A stretch of 64,000 bases of DNA. Source: Colias croceus. Taxonomy: Eukaryota > Arthropoda > Insecta > Lepidoptera > Pieridae. Both the position numbers and the translations under genes were made by a program. Below, piece by piece: positions 1-11,600 of the stretch (the first letter of the stretch is position 1; each line of letters starts with the position of its first letter). Below the pieces are notes generated by a model that saw only the letters and a list, made by a program, of their open reading frames with translations, had not been told where the DNA came from and did no database searches. The DNA lies in the NCBI RefSeq assembly GCF_905220415.1, contig NC_059548.1, forward strand, positions 5,024,501 to 5,088,500, in the 5' to 3' direction.

Positions 1-1200
1 GTGTAAATTGATTCTGCAGAAGTTTTTGTCATTAATTTAATAGAAGTAAAGCTGTGTTCTCTTTTTTTCGATAAAAACACACATACATTTTGCTAACAAT
101 TAAGTATCTTAGACTAAAGATTAATCTATCGATATTCCAACGACCAGTATATAAAAATGAAAACAAATAAGAGAACAACATAACCTTCTTCTAGCGTCAG
201 CTAATAAGACTAATGGAAAGCAAATAGGCAAAAAAACAAAGCTTCCTAAACAGGTGTTTATGTGCGGGACGCATCGATCAACGTTTTTACTGTTTTCCTT
301 CGACAGAGACAAATTAAATTTGTTAGCCAAGTATTTGGGCTAAAACTGACAAGTATATTGCATCCTCATTATGGAATAACTAATCATGTCGTGTCGATAA
401 CATTCGCGTTGGAAGCGTTTTTCCTTAAAATGCCTTTTTCAATGTAACCTAATTTACTTTATAGTCGATAAGGAATAATAAGGATAAGTGAATAAAACAT
501 TGTTATTTTTTAGTTTAAAATCATGCCTTCATCATTACCATCATCCGCCCAAATTTGTGCCACACTTATGAGTTTTAGCTAAGTTTTATATTATTCGACA
601 TCACGTTATGTGAGTGAAACCTTCGCTACTTTTTTTAATTTGTTGGAGCAGTAGTTATGTTATCTTTAAGTAAATAAAACGATTCCTTACAATATTATCT
701 ATTATGGTTTAATACAAACATTAAACAAAATAAGTCACTCAAATTCCTCGTTGCGATTTTATCATCCATATTCACATATTCAAAAATCAAAGAAAAAAAT
801 ACACTTGAATAGTCCCAAGATATCTCGCGATGGAAATTCGATTTGGTTTGTTAGGCTAAGGTCTGATATAGCGATTCAACGAAAGTTCCCCGCCGAGCGC
901 AGCATTCAAAAGTTTTATTAAGTTTAGTTCGTCAAAGCGCTGTTGCCTGTTGGATACAGGTGGATTGGCCGTGATATTTTGTTACTAGTTTGAATAACAA
1001 GTTGCTGAATTGATGGGTTGATCTTGAATTTTTTGTAATGTGTATACTACTTCTATTACATATTATGTTTGGTATAAAACAAATCCTGTCAATGTTCAAC
1101 TTAATTGTATGTATGAAAACCGTCGGTTTCAGTAGTGCTATCTGGAAATAGCTAACTTATAGTTAAGTGATAGTGTTACGAATTCTTTAGTTTTTATTTC
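1..1200. other. AT-rich flank, no gene seen
   Basis: Downstream flank of the K2P gene. I see only short random open frames (for example 262-447 plus and 330-121 minus), with no recognisable domain, splice structure or RNA gene. Confidence 0.5.
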
Positions 1201-1345
1201 ACTCTAGCTGTGCCGCGCGGTTTCACCCGCGTGGCTGCGCTACTATTGGTCTTAGCGTGATAATAATATATAGCCTATATTACTCGTGGATAACGTAGCT
1301 TTCGAATGGTGAAAGAATTTTTAAAATCAGTCCAGTTATAGTTTA
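1201..1345 (+). repeat. Degenerate lepidopteran interspersed repeat tail
   Basis: Starts CTAGCTGTGCCGCGCGGTTT, followed by 'acccgcgtgg...ttggtcttagcg...atatagcctatatt' and a 'tcagtccag' segment. The same order of motifs recurs at 20878-21060 and, in reverse, at 32775-32935. No ORF. The class (probably a LINE 3' tail) is inferred from its resemblance to abundant lepidopteran repeats. Confidence 0.6.
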
Positions 1346-1953
1346 TGAGCCTATTCGTTACAATCAAACATCCAAAGTGTAGAAGAACATTATTAATATT
1401 AAGAATGGTAATACCTGATCATTATAATAGAAAATATGTTACGAAGGAAAATCAAACTGGTGCGTGTTGTAGCTTTTTAATTTTTTATACTACCAAAATG
1501 TTGATTGGTATGCAAAGATTGCCTTTTAACTATACTGCTACATTATACAAAATTAATTAGACTGTGCTTATAATTCACATACGTAGCGTGTCAGACCGAA
1601 CTTAATCCAAGCATCCCGTTGGGTTTTACGGTGCACAAAATAAAGACATGTCGTTCCATTCCGACCCACGTATCCTAATAGAAGAGGAATTAGGTTAATC
1701 TTCTCTAGTGTGGGATATTTACTGAATGACTTTTAGTTAGCTTCTTTTATCCCTCGTCATTTACATTTGTAACAGAACAGACATTGCTAAATTCTGCGGT
1801 TAGAAATGTATTTGCAAACTAGATTTAGGTTTTGACTGACTACATTTTGGATGAAACTAACAAATTGTTGTACCTACGACTGACTATGAGTATATTTTGG
1901 TATCATTAATCATTATGGGATTAGCAATAAAACACAATTACAATTCACACAAT
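1346..1953. other. AT-rich flank beyond the K2P 3' end
   Basis: No gene, RNA or clear repeat is visible. Open frames at 1345-1560 and 1897-2085 are low-complexity and lack any domain. Confidence 0.45.
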
Positions 1954-1967
1954 TTTATTGTTTTATT
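1954..1967 (-). terminator. Candidate poly(A) signals of the K2P gene
   Basis: On the minus strand two AATAAA hexamers (1967-1962 and 1959-1954) lie about 312 nt beyond the stop codon. They are the first canonical hexamers after it; a weaker ATTAAA variant occurs near 2171-2166. A GT-rich stretch follows within 30 nt (minus-strand 1950-1920), as expected of a downstream element. The position would give a short 3'UTR of about 0.3 kb. Inference only; no cleavage site is visible directly. Confidence 0.45.
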
Positions 1968-2278
1968 ACAACGTCAGCCTTGCTTTTATAAATATTTATA
2001 CATATACATTATTTACATCCATCTCTCCTCGCTCTCAAACAAGTATAAAGTCCGTAAAAAGTTTCAAATATTATTCAAATTATAATCAGTTGATAAATGC
2101 AGATATATGAGAAAATAATTCTATTTTATGATAGAAGGATAACAAGAAAATATACACGGTCGAAATTTAATATTGTTAAACACATCCAATTATACTGGAC
2201 AATAAAATGCATTCACAACAATGATCATAACATTCTCAAGTGATTGTCGGTCGAGCTACATTCGCTCTTCTCGTAATG

Positions 2279-2753
2279 TCATTGACGAGACAGGCCTAAG
2301 CTGCTGGCTAGTTGCGAACACCGCGCCACAACCTCATCTTGTAGGAGACTAAACGACATCGCTATTAATATAAGTCCAAAAACAAGATAAGCACAACACG
2401 CGATCATTTGAATGTATTCACTTTTGGAGTACTCTGCGTTGGGTTTGGAAGTAAGAAAACTGGTAGGAACAAAGTCGCCGAAGCCGATAGTTGCTAAGGC
2501 GATAAAGCAGAAGTAGGCGGCGTCGAGGAAGCTCCAGTTTTCCCAGGCGGAGAAAATGGCGGCGCCGATGAAGATGTACCCTAATAAGAGGCAGAGGACG
2601 ATACCAACGGGTATGTGGCAGTGCTCGATGCTGTGGCTGTGGTTTTGAATGCTGACAGCTGTACTACTGCTTGGAACAGCGCAACTCTTCTGTTTGTGGT
2701 TCTCTTCATTCCATATTAAAGGCACTCGTGATGGTGTATCGTGAGGACAGATC
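2279..2753 (-). CDS. K2P potassium channel, terminal exon (M3, P2, M4, C-tail)
   Basis: Encodes the C-terminal third of a two-pore-domain potassium channel, a plasma-membrane dimer that carries background K+ current. The acceptor TTTTTAG is followed by one base completing a split Ser, then 157 codons and TGA. In model numbering, M3 spans about 380-402 (HIPVGIVLCLLLGYIFIGAA). The second pore helix runs from W406 to the filter TIGFGD at 421-426, and M4 is about 446-468. The Asp after the P2 filter, typical of the family, is present. The tail after M4 is only about 20 residues (LLQDEVVARCSQLASSLGL), matching the short 'QEEV..K...LG' ending of many invertebrate K2P channels. About 45 residues before M3 belong to the cytoplasmic linker and are rich in Ser, His and Asn. 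This is the strongest coding evidence in the window. Confidence 0.96.
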
Positions 2754-2929
2754 CTAAAAATAGATTATCATTAAACATAGATATTTTTCAATTATTTATC
2801 AGCATGATGAAATCCTTGAACATGATAACTTTAAACTTTATGACTCGGGAGTACAAATTCATACTGTTCGTAATATATTTTGATATTTACTTTAATTTCA
2901 AATTGAATTTTTCATATCTAACAACTTAC

Positions 2930-3152
2930 GATTCATCAGCATCTTCAGAATCATCAAGGTCCTCATGGCTTCTGTTATGTATAACCTCTCCACACTCCTC
3001 CGCTATAAGCTGTTCGATAACTGCTCCACGTGGTCTTTGTATAATCCTCCCCTTTCCCCTCCCTGGCCCGTGCACTGTGGCCATGCACTTCGTATTGCCC
3101 ATAGTTTTCTTCCTGTCTAATGTTTGTGTTTGTGATGATGACGTATTGGGTT
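2930..3152 (-). CDS. K2P potassium channel, linker exon 2 (M2-M3 loop)
   Basis: 223-nt exon with acceptor TGTTACAG and donor TC|GTAAG. Its two leading bases complete a Glu codon begun in the exon at 3398; the trailing TC is completed to Ser by the terminal exon at 2753. Between them are 73 uninterrupted codons. The product is hydrophilic: a Ser/Thr/Gln stretch, a basic patch (GPGRGKGRIIQRPRG), then an acidic end (HEDLDDSEDADES) that resembles casein-kinase-2-type sites. No membrane segment or known domain. This is the cytoplasmic loop between the two channel halves, where K2P channels often bind partners or are phosphorylated; that role is inferred. Two other frames are partly open here (2741-3181 plus, 3169-2975 minus), but only this frame joins both neighbours in phase. 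Confidence 0.88.
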
Positions 3153-3397
3153 CTGTAACAAAGATACATATTTTTGTCTAATTATGAATATTCGTCTGTA
3201 TATTTTATAGTATCGTAAACTGTAATCTTCAAGTGTTGTGCGATGATGTCACGAAGGCTTATCAGTTAGTACGTCAAATCTCGACAATGTACAGATGAAG
3301 ACGGGAAACAGCAAGAGCAGCATGCATCCAAAAGGTAATTAGATTTTATTTAACTTTTTATACAGGAAATGTATAGGATAATATTTCAAAAATTTAC

Positions 3398-3617
3398 CCT
3401 CAACAAAGGCACTACGCTTCACTCGTCCCAATGTAGCAGATCGCGGGCTTGCTGGCGCCTTCTCGAAGACCTGCGAGTACTGGCCCCTGTCTCCAGCTCT
3501 TGCCTTCACAGTTCCGGGAGACCGGTGGCTTCGAGGTGGAAACGATGTGTACTGATTGCTTTCTATTGGCTGAGGAAGAAGCCGCTGCTGTTCGTGAAGT
3601 TGGAAGTGATTTTCCAT
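3398..3617 (-). CDS. K2P potassium channel, linker exon 1 (M2-M3 loop)
   Basis: 220-nt exon with a strong polypyrimidine acceptor (CTTTTCTTCTCAG) and a G|GTAAAT donor. It begins in phase 0 with an ATG codon that is internal in this model, and ends with one base that completes Glu with the next exon. The 73 codons encode a polar segment: a Gln/His-rich start (HFQLHEQQRLLPQP), a Pro/Ser/Arg-rich centre and a basic site RVKRS that fits a basic-directed kinase consensus. No membrane segment. It could be optional: the flanking phases (0 in, 1 out) mean that skipping it would shift the frame, so skipping alone is not tolerated. An alternative start at this ATG would yield only a half channel; I consider that unlikely. 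Confidence 0.87.
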
Positions 3618-4251
3618 CTGAGAAGAAAAGTTTGGTCTATGTATCACGTTGATTTATCACATAAACAAGGAAATCTAATTAATACTATTGCTAAATTTAT
3701 GTTTTATTAATTACTAAAGTTAGCAATTATATTCATTTTTGGAATTATAGCACGTAAGTAGGTAATGAAATATGACTACCTTTATCAGTGTGAAGATCTA
3801 AATGGAAAAGCAGGATAATTCCGAAGTAATTTACTCCAAAACACTCCGCAAAAGGGAAAAAGATACAGAAATATTATTGTGTATTTTGATCCTCTAATCT
3901 TAAGCGTACTTCGCTTCGGTGACTATGTACTTATCATAATTCCCTGTCCTTTACGTATTTTACTACGAAAGAAGTTATTATATTCAACGCATTTGCATTA
4001 TTCTAACATTCTTTGTATTATCAAATACTTAAATATAATTTAAATAGCATTAAAAAAAAACTTTTTATAACATACAATTTACCTACACAGTCAATCAATT
4101 CATAATAAAAAGTCTCGTATAACAACACAGATACATATTTTCTGCTTGCGCATTTAGAAAAGTCTATAAGAGAAACATTCAACAAATTCCTCGTTAAGAG
4201 ATAAAAGGACTATCCTGCTCCTCTAATTCAAAACAACCACGATTAAACTAC

Positions 4252-4436
4252 CTCATCCTTCCTCCAATTATTGGGCACTTTGTTGTTGGTAGCTCTCAGC
4301 CAGGCAAGTCGCGCCAGCCTTGCCAGTGATGCGCCAAGCCCCGCCAAGCATGCCAATGCCAGAGGCACCCCTGCAGCTGCATAAGCTACAGTTGCAGCTC
4401 GACCAGCTGCTGTTCTTGGTGACACGTTGCCGTAAC
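4252..4436 (-). CDS. K2P potassium channel, exon with P1 filter end and M2
   Basis: 185-nt exon with acceptor CATCGAG and donor GAG|GTAGTT. The leading GT completes the Gly of the first selectivity filter, which is split across the intron: TTI-G from the exon at 5211, then YGNVSP here. M2 follows at about residues 138-160 with the family hallmark GVPLALACLAGLG, and the exon ends in a basic and polar stretch (WLRATNNK...WRKDE) that starts the cytoplasmic linker. The Ala-rich M2 (codons GCx) makes this exon clearly more GC-rich than its surroundings. 61 complete codons, ending in phase 0 to meet the next exon. An intron inside the GYG filter is a position seen in many K2P genes. Confidence 0.94.
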
Positions 4437-4740
4437 CTCGATGTAAAAATAAAGCTTTTGTTATTTATAAATCTTCCTGCGTTTTGTCGTAAATTTTGTT
4501 AACATTACGTTTGGAAGTTCTTAGTAACAAAGAAAAAGTTAAACTCGTATTTATTTATCGCATACATGTGTTTTTCATTCAAGCATTCATGGAAAAGCTA
4601 TAAAATATCATATCTACAACTTAAATATAACATCTTACACTTCATTTGAATTGGAAATTGAAAAAACAAAATGATTGGCACAAAACTTTACACACTATAT
4701 TTTCAAACATTTTAAATATTTGACAGGGTTTGTTTCAACC

Positions 4741-4853
4741 TAAAAAAAAATCGGCAACACTTCTTCGGACACGTCTGTAGATGCCTATGGGCTGTGCTTA
4801 CCATTCCTATGCTCGTTTGCCTACTCTCATATTAAAAAAAAAAAAAACCTAAA
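4741..4853 (+). repeat. Short retroelement 3' end with poly(A)
   Basis: GC-richer block 'cggcaacacttcttcggacacgtc...tatgctcgtttgcc' followed by (A)14 near 4833-4847. The part before the tail resembles, in inverse orientation, the T-tract end of the element at 8259-8633 ('gctcggttgctatcc'), so both probably belong to one lepidopteran SINE/LINE family. It lies in the intron between the P1 and M2 exons of the channel gene. Confidence 0.6.
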
Positions 4854-5210
4854 GATAAATAACCAAATATTTTCTTTATGGTTCTATAAGTATACAGCTT
4901 TATCAGCCGTATAACAGGTACAATCACACTTTTAATTAATATATTAACTCCGTCCATTATTTGGATACTCTCAAAACGGAATAAATTTAATTAACGACTG
5001 TCCTCAGAATATCACCATTAAGCACACAAACAGCACTAAACAGAATCGTGATACATACTTTAAACACGTTCTTTATGATTAACCCATTTATTCGCATTGT
5101 ATCATTTTTCGTTCATGTATTTTTGAATGGAAAAACAGTCCTATATATTGAGATGATATTTAAACAAAAATTGAGAAAATCAATAAACAATTCCCATTTT
5201 AACACCATAC

Positions 5211-5388
5211 CTATAGTAGTAATAAGCGTGATGCAGTATATCAGCGCGCCAGAGAAGGTCCACTTGGATTCAAGCGCCAATACATGTGCGTCTGTCTTCC
5301 GCGCCGCTGCTACGATCGAGGTTTCAAACTTTCGGAGCTGCTCGTGGACCAGCCTTGTCCAATTCCTCTCGTATAGGACGTTCAATCG
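5211..5388 (-). CDS. K2P potassium channel, P1 exon (extracellular cap and first pore)
   Basis: Encodes the extracellular loop after M1 and the first pore. Residues 65-105 form the cap-like helix region (RLNVLYERNWTRLVHEQLRK...), and the pore helix W107-TFSGALIYCITLI leads into the filter TTIG, completed in the next exon. The donor is ATAG|GTATGG. The acceptor is ambiguous: the minus strand reads TTGTTCCAG then AG then CGA. Splicing at CAG (first base 5390) would leave two extra bases and a stop when joined to the M1 exon at 55992; splicing two bases later (first base 5388) restores phase 0 and yields GNE-RLN. With that junction the spacing E-x-x-x-E after M1 matches the family pattern (as in LEQPHE and LELPYE). 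An undetected small exon inside the 50-kb intron is the alternative. Confidence 0.92.
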
Positions 5389-5552
5389 CTCTGGAACAAT
5401 GGAAAATAAATATTTAATAACTAGTCTTATTATTTATAAGTGTTAAACCTCTAAAAATATATTGTGTTGTGTACGTGTATACTTGTGTTGTAAGGCAGAA
5501 AAATTCATTCAGTTAAACGCGCTTATAAAGGAACGACTGGTCTTAAATGAAA

Positions 5553-5575
5553 AAAAAAATATATATATATATATC
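5553..5575. repeat. A-tract and (AT)n microsatellite
   Basis: An A-run followed by about eight AT units ending at 5575. Simple-sequence repeat; no further structure. Confidence 0.8.
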
Positions 5576-5599
5576 ACTGTGTTGGAGTCACATTATAGA

Positions 5600-8258
5600 T
5601 AGCTTTTTGCAACACGCGCCATTCTCAGATATCAAATTTTAAATTATTTTTAAATGCTAAAGCTGGTTATCCCTTTAGTTACTTTTATAATTTTACGATT
5701 ATTATCAATCGACTCCCATCGATTAAACAACTAAAATATTGTGTATAGTATAAATGTATATTGTCCGAATGTAATTAGTGAAGTAATATTCATGGAACGA
5801 TAACTAGAAACTAACAAAATATGACTTCATTATGGAATATAATTATTACGTGTAAACGACGTATGACTTCATTACGAAACATAATTACAAACAGTAAATT
5901 TCTATGACACTTGTACATAAACTAGTGACCTACCTGCACGCTTTCGTTTATGGAAATTTATTTATTGGACACCACCTACATTTCACTGATATAAAAATTT
6001 AAAATGAATATAATTTCTATTCATTCAACGTACTAATGATAACAATACGCCAATTACAGATAGTTTATATTAAATGATAATATGAATATTTATAGAAGTT
6101 TTTTGACAGAAATGTTTGAAGGACAGTCTTGTCAATATTCAGATTTCACTCTGTGTTTCAAGGGTACCTTCTACCTACTATTGGAATAGTACAGCAAATT
6201 GAAAATATTTGATTTAAGCCATTTAGGTACTACCGCACCTTTCCGCTCTCTATTTTAATATACCTATATATAAAGATGTATATTGGACTTATTCCTTGTA
6301 ACTATTCATCAATGGTCATACGTGGATCCATAATAAGGTCACAAACTAAGAGAACAAGGCGTCATCGGGTCGTCAAGCTAACAACGTACAAAGACGTTCG
6401 AAGCACAAAAGCTTGACAATTATCTCTGTTCTAAGACAATAGCATGTTTTCACGGCTACAATAGTTAATTTAACAACGTCAGAGCACGTCACGACTTTGA
6501 CTTGTTATCTAATTGAGGACATAATGTTGCAAATTAATATTTGCCAAGTAAATATAAATGGAATTGGCGCAATTGTTTTGTTTATAATTAAATCTAATTA
6601 TTAAACGTCTAGTTGTTCATGTATGCCATGTTTGTGACATGTTTAATAATTTGTGTTCGATTCCTGGTTAATATCGATGGTTGATACCATAGAAAATATT
6701 CACATAAAAGTTCACATGGAAATAAATAACATAATTCAACATAAAAACACTATTTCATTTAAAAATACACTAATGGATTCACAAATCCGTTTGGAATGTG
6801 CATTTACGTATGAAATACACGCTTTGTATTTTATTTTATTTTTAGGGGGTTTAAAAACCTTTCAGTCTGTAAACAATATACAATAGAACAGTACTCAAAC
6901 TCCATCTCAAACATTTACTTTTTCAATTAGACTTCTTCTAGAAGCACTTTTGAATCGTCATATTTTTAACATTTACCACCGATTCGTAAAGCAGTATCTA
7001 TGGAGAAGAACCGGCAAGAAACTCCATAGCTGTTGCTCTTTTAAAATCATGTCAATATTCTCTAATGAGATATTTAACTTGACATGCATAATAAACATCA
7101 AATAAATCCTTTCGTTCGCAAAGTCCCAGAGTAACGGGGTCACTGAAATTATAAAGAAAACAGCACAATTTCTAGGGCTTGAGATTTCGCCGATAACATT
7201 TCAAGCTAAGAGGCCATTATAACTTCGATGGAGCTTCGTCGAAATTAATGAGGTCCGCAATCAGACGCTCTGTTTAGTTTAATCAAAACTGAAAAGAGCC
7301 ATTTAACTTTTAAGAGCCTTAGCCTTTCTTTAACGAAAGCCTGTTTAAAGAATTAGTTTTTGTTAATTGCGTATCAACGATAGCGGCCTTTGGGTAAGTC
7401 AAAACTAATATAAACTAATCGCTTTGCCAACTTTATTTTAGCGATTTATTTTGTTTTATTAGATATTTTACGAAACAATTATTTATGTACTTGGTTTATT
7501 TGCTTACAAAATTTTAAAACACAGCATAATTGTGTTATGAAAAAATAAATGTAAATCGTATTCTTCTTCCCTATTAAAAAATTACTGTTATTTTCGAATA
7601 TCTATATTATTATATATCTATATTATAATCAAAACTGTTCTGTAGAGGTACTATGCAAGCAACTATGTCGACGAATTTTTTATGAGACTTGCATTGTATT
7701 TTGGAGAAAGTTTTCAGTCTGACCTTTAGACAGACAATGTTGCATTTTTAAAGCTACGTTACATTTCTCCTTGGTTGAATGTCGTAGGTAGTTTGAATTT
7801 AAACCTTTTGAAAACTTTATCATTCTTTTCAGATTATTGACGCAGAAAAATTAAATATAAAATTATTTATTTAATTCTTATTTAATTTATAGCGATCTAC
7901 AAAGAGCTTATAGAGCGTATTTTAATATTTTCAGAGTATAAGTTAATATTTTTCACGACCTTAAAAAAATATAGATTTTCTTTCATATTTCAATGCGAAC
8001 CTCAAAGAAGTCTGAAATATAAATTAGGTATTAAAAAATAATTATGAATAGTAAAATATTTACCAAAAAAAATAATAATATATAAAGTTGTAGAAAATGT
8101 TTTCTTATATACGTGAATAATTAATTTAATACCGTATTCTGTACGTCAATTAGAGCGGCTAGGCGAGTGATGGACGTACACAAACAACAATTATGTAGTT
8201 CCTACTTAACACTTCCTTGATGGGTTTGTATGCAACTAGGAGTCCACCCTGGCTTCAC
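5600..8258. other. Intronic AT-rich sequence, little structure
   Basis: No supported gene. A short direct duplication occurs at 5820-5890 ('tatgacttcattatggaa' and 'tatgacttcattacgaaa'). The stretch 7100-7270 is somewhat GC-richer with no ORF or recognisable repeat; it could be a conserved non-coding element or an old repeat, which I cannot tell apart. Confidence 0.4.
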
Positions 8259-8633
8259 TTTTTTTTTTTTTTTTTTTTTTTATGCTATAGGATAGCAACC
8301 GAGCAGACGCGTCGCCTGGTGTTAAGCGATACACGCCGCCCATAAGCATCCACTCCACTGGGAAGTGGATGTGTTGCTATCCTCAAAGGGATTTGGAAGG
8401 ATTTAGGGAGAAGGGGCGAGGATGGGAGGGAATGAGGATAGGGAAGGAGAGGATGGGTAGGGGATGGGAAGGGATGTGGGCCTCCGGACCCCTCACTCAC
8501 CGTACGGAACGCGACAGTAAACTGTCACTATGGCGCCGATATTCTGTGAGGGTGTGGTACCTTCCCCGGTGCGAGCGTGGCCCAATTCGTGCCGAAGCAT
8601 GCTCGACTCCCACTTCCAAAAAAAAAAAAATTA
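8259..8633 (-). mobile_element. Retroelement fragment (SINE/LINE-like), poly(A) on minus strand
   Basis: A T-run (8259-8280) is followed by a GC-rich block with 'aaccgagcagacgcgtcgcc' and 'cgccgcccataagcatcc', a purine-rich G/A segment (8395-8480), then 'cgccgatattctgtgagggt' and an A-run at 8618-8630. The first block is a well-known lepidopteran repeat end. Read on the minus strand, the T-run is its poly(A) tail. The A-run at the other side may mark a second, oppositely oriented insertion or an internal A-run. Open frames 8500-8285 (minus) and 8369-8638 (plus) are by-products of its composition. Confidence 0.72.
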
Positions 8634-8639
8634 ATTGAT

Positions 8640-11600
8640 ATCTCTATCTTCTTGCTATTCTACTACTACTATTAAAAAAAATAAGACGATGTATGAGTGC
8701 TTTCATAATACGATCTACTCTTTTATGGTTCACAGGATTTGTGAGAAAATTTTACACACAGATACTAATAAATAAAGAAGAAGAAGCTTGTGTATGATTC
8801 ACAAGTCCAGCTTGAGATTTAAATTAATATTGTTGTGGGCTTGCATTTGCTTGCATATGCTGATGCACATGCATAGAAACGTAAGACACCATCAGAGTTC
8901 GCATTTTAAATTGTAGGTACCTACTTTATAAATGTATCACTACTTTATAATTTATGTAGGTACTTCTTACATCCCATTTAGGCAAAAATGCGGTTAACAA
9001 GAAACAAGTCCTGAAATATTCATCTTCGGAGGAAGTATAACATCTATCGATCCCTCAGAATTGTACAATAACAAAAGAAACTTTTTCATTCATTTCGCGA
9101 TAGAATTTAACTTTACTAATCGTTCCTTAGCGTGTGATAAATTAAACGTATATTTGTTTCTAAAAGTTTCGACTTGTTTGATTCATGCGATTGTTGTTAT
9201 GATTATCTTGAACCTCAATTATATTATGATGGAAAGTGCTTTGGCATTGTTACGGTTAAAAGGTTAACCATTATACCCAAAGAAGACAAAATTTAAGCTA
9301 GTTTAGTTTCTATGCACTGTTTGTGTAGGTTAACATTTTAAATAAAGGGAATTTAATTAAAATATCAGTTAAATACCTAGGGAATTGATGTAGTAATATA
9401 TATTATAAGTTTAGATATTATGTACGCGGATAATTACATTATTCACTTTCATAAATGTATTAAACAACTTACGAGGTTTTTACGCCTACTGTTATATAAT
9501 ATGTATAATTCGTATACTTTATAGTGTAGTACAATTCAAGCTCTCTACATAGGGGTCACATTCTTTACTTGCAAACACTTTCGAAGAGAGATGTCAAATA
9601 TATAACGAGGACTTGAAAGCAAATCGGATTGTTCATGTTTCTTGAATGGGAAGAATGAAGATAAAAATGCTGTGAAAAACATGTATAAATTCACTGAAGT
9701 ATAACTCGAATAGAATTTAATAAAGAAGTCTGATAACATGAAGAGTATATTAATAGTGGGAACTGGGAACATAGGATTCGAAACTTTATTACAATGTTAC
9801 CAAACACCTACATACTGTACTTTATCTTATAAAGGAAAAAAAGTAAACTTACTTTTGTTACAAACAGTAATATTAAATATACTTTGTACCTACCTAGAAA
9901 GCTTTTTAGTCACATCAATAAAAAGCTAGTAACTTTTACGAACGTGAGATAAGTATGAACTAGGAAAAGTCTCCGTATAAAAACCATGCTTGAGTAAAAA
10001 CGTGAAGAAATAAAATCCAGTGCATTATACATCGACTGACAACTATATAGGACGAAGGCAGCTTACATTTTATTTACACCAATAAACCCTAAACTTTATA
10101 GACACGTCTTACCAAAGTAAGAGTTTCGCGCACCCTCATAAAACATTTAACGACCCGAACGAAAGTAAATGAAATTAATTTTTATATTATCCGTCTTTAC
10201 TTCAATAAGCTAATGGTTAATTTAACTCACACCTCACGGGAGATTCTATTTAGCGATATATTTCTATTTTATTATCTCTTTTTTACACTCATGTATTTTT
10301 CTTGCATTCATATAAAATTATCGTTTCTGTTAAATGCGTTGGTATTAAAAATTGAAATGTAACGTTTTTATAACATGAAAATTAAATGCGTGGCGAATAA
10401 ATTTGCTAATAAAACGACAGTAAAACGATCAAAATTATTATTTTTATTAAGGTACTTATCTATGAAAAGCGTTCGCTAAGCAATAAAATATTATCTCACC
10501 ATTATTAAGGGACATACTTGATAAATTACAAACATTATTTTTACATCCATTCTATGAGATGTCTAGAGACCTATTCAGAATATGATTATGATATTAGGGC
10601 TGACCTGCATACGAGGAGGAAGAAGAGTATGTCTCTATATAAAATAATGACTGTTTCTGCAAATACTGTGAACACAAAATACGTAGTTTCTATCTGCTAG
10701 TGTTATTTGAAGTACTTACAGCTTAACTTACAGCTTAAGTACTTACAGGCTTGTGGCGAAATTATGATTAATAATACATATTTATTATTTATCCTAAATA
10801 TAGAGATTAGATGCTATAAATAAAATAATATTCTCTAAGAGCTTTTTAGATAAATAATAATAGCAAATGAATTAAATATTATATTATTAGACTGGAATAG
10901 CTGAACGACGACCAACAAACACGGTTGAGTAAAGTGCAACCACTAGGTAAGCAGAAGTGATTGGAGTAGTTTGATTGTATTTAAGTAAATATCATCGCCT
11001 CAGTGATTGCCTCTGTTAGGATCTCCTAACATTAGTGTCAATTTCAAATCAATATAGTATAGTGATAGCTATCACGTTCTGTTGACGAAGTTAAAGGTTG
11101 CGTCCGTGGATGTAGGAAATATCTCCCTTTCATTTGATAGGAATATATTATATATTAGAAAAGCTGTCCCGAAAAACGTTGTTCTGCCTTATTATTTTCA
11201 CTTAGGGATATGAAAAGACCTACGATATGCACACAAAATTTTATCAGAATAATGTCCAGGCGTTTCGGAGGAGTATGGGAACGAATAATGTGACACGAGA
11301 ATTTTACATACTTATTAATTTTTTTATTGGCGTCAGTGTGTGCATGGGCATGTGCTTGTGTGTCCATATGCGTGTGTGTGCAAAACTAATAATATTTGTA
11401 TTTATTCGATCACATTGTGTAATGTGTCTCCGATACGTATTGAGAGGGTTCAGGCCCAAGAATGCTTTATTTGATTTTCGAACCACGAGGGTAAACTAAC
11501 ATTGTCAGCAGCATGATTGAGCACCTTTGGCAACAAGGAAGAGGCAGTTAAATCTAATTTAGTATTAGATATAACATTATATTTGTACCATACGTTACGA

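Noticed and set aside
2741..3181. 146-codon plus-strand ORF
   Set aside because: Antisense to the channel linker exon 2930-3152; no domain, and the minus frame joins both neighbours in phase.
3369..3710. Plus-strand ORFs of 113 and 67 codons
   Set aside because: Antisense shadows of the channel exon 3398-3617.
4320..4502. 60-codon plus-strand ORF
   Set aside because: Antisense shadow of the Ala-rich M2 exon.
5048..5446. 132-codon plus-strand ORF
   Set aside because: Antisense shadow of the P1 exon extending into AT-rich intron.
8285..8638. Pro/Ser-rich minus ORF and Gly/Arg-rich plus ORF
   Set aside because: They derive from the purine-rich body of a retroelement fragment.
9545..9772. 75-codon minus ORF with a hydrophobic start
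   Set aside because: AT-rich Phe/Ser/Leu bias typical of random frames; no splice sites or family resemblance.
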